Source of the DNA: Deltaproteobacteria bacterium
GTDB taxonomy: Bacteria > Desulfobacterota > DSM-4660 > Desulfatiglandales > HGW-15
Assembly (NCBI GenBank): GCA_016929815.1
Contig: JAFGIC010000112.1
Location: 1-5,011, forward strand
Reading direction: 5' to 3'
DNA: 5,011 nt
Below, piece by piece: positions 1 to 5,011 of the stretch. The notes under the pieces are model-generated. The model did not search any database. It saw only the letters and a program-made list of their open reading frames with translations, and was not told where the DNA came from. Within the stretch, counting starts at the first letter, position 1. Each line of letters starts with the position of its first letter. The position numbers and the translations under genes are program-made.

Positions 1-973
1 CTGTCTGTATGGTGCCGAAACCGCCGCCTCCTCTTCCTCCATAGGACATGTCAATCGGTCCGTCCAGGGTCCAGGCCGGTCTGTCGCCGATATTAACGTC
101 TTCCCAGTATAGGGGCGCTGAACCCTGTCGCTTCTCCTTTGCCCAGATACCCTTGATTGTTTCCCAGTCCTTATCTGTGTAATAATGGGCGGGACGGCTC
201 AACCACTCCGGGACAATCCTTTGAGGATAGTTGCCGGGATTGCTGCTGTCCTTAAAATTAAACAGATTCTCCACAACACGGTAGATTACATCGTTTACCT
301 TTTCACCCTTTTGATTGTAGATGCTCCCCTTGAACTCAAGGGCAACTGAACGGCACATATAACCTTCCTCCGGGGTGATATCAAGGAAGCGCCGGGAATC
401 GACAATCAGGTAAAGTGTGTCTCCTGGATAGATCGGCTTATAGTATGTGACACTGTGATTAAGGTCCTCGACAAGAAATGTGTCTCTCGCACCCTTCGGA
501 TAGGGGACCATATAGCTGTCATCGTGGGCAGCAAAGGGAGGGAGGGCAAAGATATTCTCAAAGCCCGCCTTTCTTGCGTAGTCGGCATCATTGATCAGGG
601 GGTTTTCAGGGTCGTACTTCCCGTTTTCGTACCGTATCATCTCTTCCGTCGCATTGATGACAGTGCTGACGCCCGGCGTATCCTTGGGAAGTTTTCCGCT
701 GATAAGGGCCTGTATGTCGATCGTGCCGCGCTCATTGATGGCGTTATTTTCAGCTATCCACGCATCAACAAGATCCTTTTCCTTTTCAAGGGGGATACCC
801 GGATACATAGTTATAAAATCCTCAGCCTTCAGTATCGTTCCGGTCTTTGTTTGAGACTGTGGCTGCTGCTGCGATTGAGCCTCATCCGTGCAAGCCGTTA
901 CATGGACAAGAAGAAATAATAAGAGTAATATCCCCAGATTAAGTAATATGTTTGATATTTTTTTCTTATACAT
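1..973 (-). CDS. Lipoprotein with MaoC-like (hotdog) dehydratase domains, partial at left edge
   Basis: The frame is open from ATG at 973 to the window edge (324 codons, no stop); the C-terminus is missing. The start is set by AAGGAGG at 986-980, 6 nt before ATG. Residues 1-28 form a lipoprotein signal: KKK, a Leu/Ile-rich core, then the lipobox VTAC with Cys28, followed by a Gln-rich linker (about 31-43). The next part resembles the N-terminal half of double-hotdog MaoC/FAS1-like dehydratases, including YYKPIYPGDTLYLIV (about 177-191), the usual hotdog PGDTL turn. A second domain opens with LYWEDVNIGD (288-297), matching RYWEDVKVGD of the Tat-exported protein at 3479-4864, and is followed by a Gly-rich stretch GGRGGGGFG (312-320). 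The two are therefore diverged relatives. The gene lies 19 bp after the beta-helix gene and is probably co-transcribed with it. The family usually hydrates or dehydrates acyl-CoA; activity at a membrane-anchored extracytoplasmic site is unproven. The domain holding the catalytic His region lies outside the window. Confidence 0.85.
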   Translation of the reverse strand, partial: MYKKKISNILLNLGILLLLFLLVHVTACTDEAQSQQQPQSQTKTGTILKAEDFITMYPGIPLEKEKDLVDAWIAENNAINERGTIDIQALISGKLPKDTPGVSTVINATEEMIRYENGKYDPENPLINDADYARKAGFENIFALPPFAAHDDSYMVPYPKGARDTFLVEDLNHSVTYYKPIYPGDTLYLIVDSRRFLDITPEEGYMCRSVALEFKGSIYNQKGEKVNDVIYRVVENLFNFKDSSNPGNYPQRIVPEWLSRPAHYYTDKDWETIKGIWAKEKRQGSAPLYWEDVNIGDRPAWTLDGPIDMSYGGRGGGGFGTIQT

Positions 974-992
974 GACTGTCCTCCTTTTCTGA

Positions 993-2891
993 TTAATTCC
1001 CGGCAACCGTAAGTACAATCTGGCCCTTGTAGGCGCCCGGCTTAATTTCTTTTGCCGCGCCGTCAACCGTCATGTTCACCCTGCAACCTTTACGTGCGGT
1101 AACAGTGGCGCCATTTTCGATAGTGAGGCAGGTGATGTAAGAGGTCCTGTCAACAACCCATTTTGAGCCTGAATCAAGCGATACGGATACGCCGTGCGGG
1201 TCTTCAGGTTTAGGACTAAAAGTATTTTTTACCTCACCGATAAAATAATAAAACTCGGGGGTCTCCATTGTAATCTCTTCACCATTCATGAGAAGGTGTT
1301 CTGTTGTGGCTGTCGTGATAGACCCCGTAATGGCGGCGTTCTTAAAGGTCACATTCACTGAACCGGAAGCGGTAAAACCGTTGATGATATCTCCATCAAG
1401 GGTCAAGTTGCTGAAGGTTGCGTTGACATCCCTTGTATTACCCCCGTTGCTGTCCACAATGTTCTTATCCTGCATATTTGGATCATCGTTCTTCATGGTC
1501 TGGATAATAATGCCCTTTTCCGTATTCAGCTGCGCGTTGTCAACGACTATATCGGCACCCCGGCTGCCTTTGACCTGGATTACCGTTGACTTTGCATTGA
1601 TCACAGTGCCCTTGTCGATGGTCAGTTTGCTTCCGCCTGTCCCGTCGTGCATCATGACGCCGATCTTTTTTGAATTAATTACGCACCCGTCGGTCAATAT
1701 GCCGGAACCCTGGCTGCATAGAATAAGGCCATAATCCACTACATTGAATGTGCAGCCGCTGAATGTATTGATACTGTCGCCGATGGAATATGAGCCGTAA
1801 CCGCTTTCAACATTCTCGATGAGGCAATTTGTCGCGAATAGCCTGATCCTTGTAGGACCGTCGGTTGAAAGACATCCCCATTCACGGGACTTTATATGGC
1901 AGTTGTTGTAGTACACGGTGGCGCTTTGCATCACATTGGCGGCGCGATTGCGTCCGTACATGCCCATGAGCCAGGGCCCTACCAGCATGCCTTTATTATT
2001 TATCCCAAGAGTCGATACAGGGTCTTCATTCAATACTCCGCTGTCCACCTCTATATCTGAATTATTGACATGAACCACAGCCTCACCACTTACAATGAGG
2101 GCGCTACGGTTATAGCCGCTGCCGCGGATCCTGGCGCCGTCTATAGTAACTTCCGCCTTGCCGTTTACTGTGATTGCAGCGCCCAGTCCGGAAAAATCAT
2201 CGCCCCCGTTTTCTGTCAGATTGATAACAGGATTTACAATGGAATAGGAAGACCTGGAATCGCCTGTTACAATTATACCGTTAAAGTAGCCCTCATTAGC
2301 CGTGATCTTGATATCCTTTGCCGCGCTGTCCGTCACCTTTCCACCGGCTACAGCGGCCGCAACGGACTTTTCAGGTATATATTTACCGTTCTCTATAAAA
2401 ACAGCCGTTCTGAAAGGTTTTGATACCCTTACGGTCGTGCCGTCTCCGCCAAGTTCTTCGGCAGGAGCGCCACCGGAGTTCCCACCGGCCGCAGGGGCTT
2501 CACCGCCTGCCGGGCCACGAGCGCCCCCGGCGTCACCACCGCCAGGAAAACCTCCGGCAGGCCCGCCACCCCGGCCCCCTGTTGTGAATACCTCAGTTAA
2601 GGTGAGCGCTATTTTGCCCTTGTATGTGCCTAATTTGATCGGTGTTACAATGCCATCAACCGTCATGGTCAGGCCATAGCCTTCAGGGGCCTTCAAAACA
2701 GCGCGCCTGCCTATAGTAAGGCTGCTGAGGTCGGTACTCTCACTTACAACCCAGGTTGAGTCTGCCTCAACGATCTTGCTTGCGGAAGCCGCGGCAAGCA
2801 CTATCCTGTCAGCTGCGATAAAAGACATTAAAAGCAAAACAACGGCGACCATAGCCTGCAAATTCTTAATGGATATCTTTCTGACGATCAT
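993..2891 (-). CDS. Exported right-handed beta-helix protein with duplicated terminal modules
   Basis: 632 residues. ATG at 2891 is set by AAGGAGG at 2904-2898, 6 nt upstream. Residues 1 to about 37 look like a Sec signal (VRK, then a hydrophobic core at 13-26, then an Ala-rich cleavage region). Residues 43-100 and 574-631 are two copies of one module (W-V-V, L-T-I, M-T-V-D-G, Y-K-G and final L-T positions shared; about 24 of 58 identical by eye). Residues 105-147 are a Gly/Pro/Ala-rich linker. Residues about 190-530 show beta-helix rungs: a recurring [NG]-x-x-[ILF] turn at about residues 253, 278, 331, 356, 380, 403, 429, 453, 496 and 519, mostly 23-26 apart. Four consecutive rungs carry Cys at the same place. 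This is the fold of pectate lyases and many surface adhesins, but I see no catalytic motif that would name an enzyme. There is no LPxTG, membrane anchor or autotransporter barrel. It is probably a surface or periplasmic binding or structural protein, co-expressed with the following lipoprotein. Confidence 0.85.
   Translation of the reverse strand: MIVRKISIKNLQAMVAVVLLLMSFIAADRIVLAAASASKIVEADSTWVVSESTDLSSLTIGRRAVLKAPEGYGLTMTVDGIVTPIKLGTYKGKIALTLTEVFTTGGRGGGPAGGFPGGGDAGGARGPAGGEAPAAGGNSGGAPAEELGGDGTTVRVSKPFRTAVFIENGKYIPEKSVAAAVAGGKVTDSAAKDIKITANEGYFNGIIVTGDSRSSYSIVNPVINLTENGGDDFSGLGAAITVNGKAEVTIDGARIRGSGYNRSALIVSGEAVVHVNNSDIEVDSGVLNEDPVSTLGINNKGMLVGPWLMGMYGRNRAANVMQSATVYYNNCHIKSREWGCLSTDGPTRIRLFATNCLIENVESGYGSYSIGDSINTFSGCTFNVVDYGLILCSQGSGILTDGCVINSKKIGVMMHDGTGGSKLTIDKGTVINAKSTVIQVKGSRGADIVVDNAQLNTEKGIIIQTMKNDDPNMQDKNIVDSNGGNTRDVNATFSNLTLDGDIINGFTASGSVNVTFKNAAITGSITTATTEHLLMNGEEITMETPEFYYFIGEVKNTFSPKPEDPHGVSVSLDSGSKWVVDRTSYITCLTIENGATVTARKGCRVNMTVDGAAKEIKPGAYKGQIVLTVAGN
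999..1172 (-). repeat. C-terminal copy of the 58-residue module in the beta-helix protein
   Basis: Encodes residues 574-631, ending one residue before the stop. It is the partner of the N-terminal copy at 2592-2765. Its place at the extreme C-terminus suggests a capping, anchoring or partner-binding role; this is inference from position only. Confidence 0.8.
2451..2579 (-). repeat. Gly/Pro/Ala-rich low-complexity linker in the beta-helix protein
   Basis: Encodes residues 105-147, opening with GGRGGGPAGGFPGGG and continuing with Gly, Ala, Pro and a few acidic residues. It separates the N-terminal module from the beta-helix. The stretch is more GC-rich than its surroundings. Similar GGRGG-containing tracts occur in the hotdog proteins at 3941-4039 and 17-40. 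Confidence 0.8.
2592..2765 (-). repeat. N-terminal copy of a 58-residue module in the beta-helix protein
   Basis: Encodes residues 43-100, just after the signal peptide. It aligns without gaps to residues 574-631 of the same protein (174-base counterpart at 999-1172). Shared positions include W-V-V, L-T-I, M-T-V-D-G, G-x-Y-K-G and the closing L-T. The repetition is clear in protein and diverged in DNA, so the duplication is old or the module was acquired twice. Confidence 0.8.
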
Positions 2892-2946
2892 TTTCTCCCT
2901 CCTTGAAAAGATTGATTGGTGTATTGCAGATAAATACGAACAGGAA

Positions 2947-2990
2947 ATTTTAGTTATATGACATAATCAGATTCAGCATTACCAAGTCAA
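2947..2990 (-). promoter_or_regulatory. Possible weak promoter for the beta-helix/lipoprotein unit
   Basis: A terminator lies upstream, so a promoter is expected between it and the beta-helix start. On the minus strand there is TTGACT at 2990-2985 and two -10-like boxes, TATAAC at 2958-2953 and TAAAAT at 2952-2947. The spacing from TTGACT to either is too long for a standard sigma-70 promoter (26 nt or more), and the better-placed CTGAAT at 2976-2971 is a poor -35. The region is thus a candidate, not a firm call. Confidence 0.25.
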
Positions 2991-3045
2991 ATAAATAAAA
3001 TGGAGGCCCCTTTTCAACCGTAAGAAGCCGAAAAGAAAACCTCCA
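2988..3045 (-). terminator. Rho-independent terminator after the small SH3-like gene
   Basis: On the minus strand, TGGAGG (3045-3040) pairs with CCTCCA (3006-3001). The inner arms extend the stem through G-U pairs and CUUUUC-type/GAAAAG-type pairing around a short loop. The stem is followed directly by the T-rich tail TTTTATTTATTT (3000-2989). There is no T-run on the plus-strand side, so it acts on leftward transcripts. It lies 114 bases past the stop of the 79-residue gene and separates that unit from the beta-helix gene. Confidence 0.72.
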
Positions 3046-3158
3046 ATATATTAAATACTATTTCACAAATAAAAGGCGAAAATCTACACATCAGGTGAAA
3101 ATAATCTCACTCATATCAGTGACTTTCTGCCCTTTATTGAACCCAACAAGTTCAGGTG
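3046..3158. other. Non-coding stretch between the small gene and its terminator
   Basis: This is AT-rich, with no gene start preceded by a ribosome site that I can support. It holds one near-perfect 16-base palindrome at 3107-3122 (TCACT-cATATc-AGTGA, arms of five plus a central ATAT). It would form the 3' untranslated part of the 79-residue gene's transcript. Confidence 0.5.
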
Positions 3159-3398
3159 TTATATCTTTTCCACATAATCCGTGAGAAACCAGAACCCTGA
3201 ATCTACTACATATTCCTTTGCATTATCTGCCTTTGTTAATTTGATATTGACCATATAAGGCAGAAAATCGCCCATTAGTTCATCGAAATCCGAGGCCGTT
3301 ACGACTCCCTCCGCTCCGGCAAACCTGTATCCGGGAGGGGTGGGCCAATCCGGAATATTCTTTATCCTGACCTTGTCTCCGATATTGAATTTCGCCAT
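3159..3398 (-). CDS. Small SH3-like beta-barrel protein of unknown function (79 aa)
   Basis: 79 residues. ATG at 3398 is preceded by AAGGAG at 3410-3405 with 6 nt spacing, which supports a real gene. There is no signal peptide or membrane segment, so it is probably cytoplasmic, unlike its neighbours. The opening FNIGDKVRI (4-12), then PPGYRF (21-26), AEGVV (29-33), MVNIKL (49-54) and a closing YVVDSGFWFL (63-72) are the strand and turn pattern of small SH3-like barrels of the kind seen in KOW/nitrile-hydratase-beta-like small proteins. I do not recognise a specific named family. It lies 80 bp after the Tat-exported hotdog gene on the same strand and ahead of a terminator, so it may be the last gene of that unit. 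No active-site residues are evident; binding of a protein or nucleic acid is possible. Confidence 0.75.
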   Translation of the reverse strand: MAKFNIGDKVRIKNIPDWPTPPGYRFAGAEGVVTASDFDELMGDFLPYMVNIKLTKADNAKEYVVDSGFWFLTDYVEKI

Positions 3399-3446
3399 TT
3401 TTATCTCCTTCTAATATTAACGGAATGACAATAATTAATTGGCCGA

Positions 3447-3481
3447 ATGCTGATAGCCGACCGATGACAGCATGGCTATCA
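3447..3481 (-). repeat. Overlapping inverted repeats at the stop codon of the Tat-exported hotdog gene
   Basis: An 8-bp perfect inverted repeat, TGATAGCC (3451-3458) with GGCTATCA (3474-3481), has a 15-base loop and includes the TGA stop. A second 6-bp pair, ATGCTG (3447-3452) with CAGCAT (3468-3473), interleaves with it, so the two stems compete or form a pseudoknot-like arrangement. No T-run follows on either side, so this is not a standard intrinsic terminator. It could be an mRNA-stabilising or processing hairpin. Confidence 0.5.
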
Positions 3482-4864
3482 ATAATTGACTACCTTCTTG
3501 AAATCAGCAGAAGGTTTGGTTTTGGTCGGCAAGGCTACCGTGGCCACAGCCGCATCATTGATATATCCCCTCATGTCCGAATGCCATACATAGATATCAA
3601 CCAGATATTCGCCGTTTTCATTTCTCTTGTTTACTACCTTTCCCTGACTGAATGCTGCATCACCAACCAAAGTGCGTGTCATATGTCTCCAGTTGTACTT
3701 CCTTACAAAGCCGTCATTCCCGATCCAGTTTGTTACGCAGCGGAGCATTGACTTGATTGACATCAGGCCCCATAGAAATGCCCCCGGCTCCCCTTCTATA
3801 CGCGCGCCATAGTCATCCCAGTGTCTCAGGGTGTCCCCTCCGCCCTTGTAATAAAAGCCCGAGGTTTTATCCTGAACATATTCCCTGCTTCCGATTACCC
3901 CTTCTTTTTCCAGCAGCTGGGCTACAGGCTTTTGCTCCTGCGGCGCGGCTCCGCCTCGTCCTCCGCCCATGCCACCCATGGCAGCGCCGGCCATAGCGGC
4001 GCCTGCCCCAGCGCCGGCGGGAGCAGCACCTCCGCCTCCCTGAGTCGCTATATCCTGAAAATTAGTTGGGCCTATCACAATCGGATTAAGCATATCTCCA
4101 ACCTTTACATCCTCCCAGTATCGGATTTCAGCCCCGCGCACCGCGGTCTTGCGTGCCAGTTTATCAAGATAGATAATTTCAGCTGCCGTAAAACCATACC
4201 TTTCCAGTGTAAATTTTGATCCTGGAGCACCGCTTGGATAGAATATCCGTACTGTGTAGTTCTTTGTTGAGGTAACGATTTCATTCCTCTGATTTATGAT
4301 ATCGTAATCCCCTTCAACATTAACGAATCCCCTGACGCCTCCGCGATCAAGCTTCTGCTCAATAAGCTGCGGCGCCCTGTTCCACGCCCTTACCGTATCG
4401 TTGACACGTATAGGCTGATAGAATTCCCAGTCCTGTCCGGGCCAAAGCTGAAGATCAAAACCGCAGTCCGGCGTCTCGGAGTCAACCGTGGTAATCATGT
4501 TGCCGCCGACCGAATACATGGGATATGCAATCAGCCCGGCCCACCTCGTTCCTGCCGCATAGCCCTCATTGATCCAGAATGGGTTATAGGTTACAGACGA
4601 TGATGCGTTGTTTATAAGATCCTGTGATGTAACAAGCTTTCCGCTGCCCCATCCTACTGCCTTGGCCATCCTTTTTCTGGTCTCTTCAACCATCCTGTCG
4701 ATTGCCTTATTATAGACATCTGTCACCTTCTGTACTGTAGTTGCAGCCTTTGCCGTTGCCAGAGAAAAAAGTCTTGATGCCTTTAAAAACAAGGGGGCAG
4801 CCAGGGCCACAGATCCTGCTTTTAAAAACCCGCGTCTATTCATATCTTTTTTATTCATATGCAT
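3479..4864 (-). CDS. Tat-exported MaoC-like double-hotdog dehydratase-family protein
   Basis: 461 residues from ATG at 4864. The Tat signal spans residues 1-40: twin Arg in NRRGFLK (9-15), a weakly hydrophobic Ala/Leu core and a likely AKA cleavage site. The first hotdog domain (about 95-210) has the FYQPIRVNDTV turn (148-158). The second begins with RYWEDVKVGD (248-257), is interrupted by a Gly/Ala/Met-rich insert (about 276-308), then resumes with RHWDDYGARIEG (347-358; H348-x-D350), VTNWIGNDGFVRKY (377-390) and a final AAVATVALP (438-446). These match the FAS1-like/MaoC dehydratase plan, where an H-x-D segment forms part of the active site and the closing strand reads A-x-V-x-L-P. The usual G-D-x-N-P-x-H motif is altered: an Asp (D344) lies four, not five, residues before H348. 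Known relatives hydrate enoyl-CoA or dehydrate hydroxyacyl-CoA in the cytoplasm; the Tat signal implies a folded protein outside, so the substrate is open. It lies 49 bp after the upstream gene. Confidence 0.88.
   Translation of the reverse strand: MHMNKKDMNRRGFLKAGSVALAAPLFLKASRLFSLATAKAATTVQKVTDVYNKAIDRMVEETRKRMAKAVGWGSGKLVTSQDLINNASSSVTYNPFWINEGYAAGTRWAGLIAYPMYSVGGNMITTVDSETPDCGFDLQLWPGQDWEFYQPIRVNDTVRAWNRAPQLIEQKLDRGGVRGFVNVEGDYDIINQRNEIVTSTKNYTVRIFYPSGAPGSKFTLERYGFTAAEIIYLDKLARKTAVRGAEIRYWEDVKVGDMLNPIVIGPTNFQDIATQGGGGAAPAGAGAGAAMAGAAMGGMGGGRGGAAPQEQKPVAQLLEKEGVIGSREYVQDKTSGFYYKGGGDTLRHWDDYGARIEGEPGAFLWGLMSIKSMLRCVTNWIGNDGFVRKYNWRHMTRTLVGDAAFSQGKVVNKRNENGEYLVDIYVWHSDMRGYINDAAVATVALPTKTKPSADFKKVVNY
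3941..4039 (-). repeat. Gly/Ala/Met-rich insert in the Tat-exported hotdog protein
   Basis: Encodes residues 276-308 of the Tat-exported protein, almost only Gly, Ala and Met, with GGGRGGAA near the end. It sits about 20 residues after the RYWEDVKVGD strand, the same relative place as GGRGGGG in the lipoprotein relative at 17-40. It is expected to be a flexible loop in the second hotdog domain. Confidence 0.8.
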
Positions 4865-4871
4865 AACTTCT

Positions 4872-4876
4872 CTCCT
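4872..4876 (-). promoter_or_regulatory. Ribosome binding site deciding the start of the Tat-exported gene
   Basis: AGGAG within GGAGAGGAGAG lies 7 nt before ATG at 4864. This favours 4864 over an in-frame ATG 24 codons upstream at 4936, which would overlap the preceding gene and push the twin-Arg motif to residues 34-35. A second ATG at 4858 has a spacing of 13 nt and is less likely. Confidence 0.75.
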
Positions 4877-4913
4877 CTCCCGATAGTAAATCATGTCTTT
4901 TAACCTATATTGA

Positions 4914-5011
4914 TCACCCACTGTACCTGTCTGCATTCAGGAACTGATTCTCGAAGTTCCTGGTCTCACCCACGCTTGTCACCCTTATGGCCGCCTGATC
5001 GGACACAGGGC
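4914..5011 (-). CDS. C-terminal end of an upstream gene, possibly a third MaoC-like hotdog protein (partial)
   Basis: One minus-strand frame is open from the right edge (first full codon at 5009) to TGA at 4916-4914, giving 31 residues; the other two frames stop within 45 bases. The segment SDQAAIRVTSVGE resembles the closing strand NDAAVATVALPTK of the Tat-exported protein just downstream, and is followed by a polar tail ending DRYSG. This suggests a third related protein, but the evidence is one short strand. The 49-bp gap to the next start on the same strand fits an operon. Everything upstream is outside the window. Confidence 0.5.
   Translation of the reverse strand, partial: PVSDQAAIRVTSVGETRNFENQFLNADRYSG

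Noticed and set aside
455..919. Plus-strand open frame of 154 codons opposite the lipoprotein gene
   Set aside because: It lies wholly antisense to a frame with a lipobox, hotdog motifs and a strong ribosome site; its own product resembles no family and has no supporting ribosome site.
1288..1734. Plus-strand open frame of 148 codons with hydrophobic stretches
   Set aside because: It is antisense to the beta-helix rungs, whose alternating Val/Ile/Thr codons give hydrophobic residues on the opposite strand.
2451..2579. Gly-rich tracts considered as a CRISPR or DNA tandem repeat array
   Set aside because: There is no repeated unit of fixed length with spacers; the regularity is at the amino-acid level only.
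2302..2679. Plus-strand open frame encoding a very Pro-rich product
   Set aside because: The Pro-rich product is the complement of the Gly-rich linker codons of the beta-helix gene; it is a composition effect.
3102..3185. Short minus-strand peptide reading past the stop of the 79-residue gene in another frame, ending EIIFT
   Set aside because: It would need a frameshift near the end of an intact gene; the annotated end is natural and the extra peptide has no start with a ribosome site.
3821..4219. Plus-strand open frame of 132 codons opposite the Tat-exported gene
   Set aside because: It is antisense to the second hotdog domain and its Gly/Ala insert, with no family resemblance.
4865..4936. 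Longer N-terminus for the Tat-exported protein starting at 4936
   Set aside because: It would overlap the end of the upstream gene, bury the twin-arginine motif at residue 34, and ignore the well-placed ribosome site at 4876-4872.

Overview
All recognisable genes in this window lie on the minus strand, so the biological order runs from high to low coordinates. No taxonomic marker gene is present. Strong AAGGAGG-type ribosome sites at 6-7 nt spacing, a Tat-exported protein, a Sec-exported protein, a lipoprotein and moderate GC content suit a bacterium with an active export programme, such as an anaerobic Desulfobacterota-like or Firmicutes-like organism. That placement is inference and the phylum cannot be fixed from the window.

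Layout in transcription order: (1) the last 31 codons of a gene entering from the right edge (5011-4914), whose tail resembles the end of a MaoC/hotdog protein; (2) a complete 461-residue double-hotdog MaoC-like dehydratase-family protein with a twin-arginine signal (4864-3479); (3) a 79-residue SH3-like small protein (3398-3159); (4) an intergenic stretch with a good minus-strand intrinsic terminator (about 3045-2988) and then the leader of the next unit; (5) a 632-residue exported right-handed beta-helix protein (2891-993) bracketed by two copies of a 58-residue module; (6) only 19 bp further, the first 324 codons of a lipoprotein that is a diverged relative of gene 2 (973-1) and runs off the left edge.

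The main point of interest is compartment. MaoC/hotdog dehydratases normally act on acyl-CoA in the cytoplasm, yet here one carries a Tat signal and another a lipobox, and they flank a secreted beta-helix protein. The two readable hotdog proteins carry a glycine-rich, GGRGG-containing insert at the same place in the second hotdog domain, and the beta-helix protein has a similar GGRGG-containing Gly/Pro/Ala tract. This suggests a cell-surface or periplasmic set of hotdog proteins and a beta-helix partner, perhaps acting on non-CoA substrates or serving as binding or structural parts. The function is not established. The terminator implies at least two transcription units: genes 1-3 upstream and genes 5-6 downstream.
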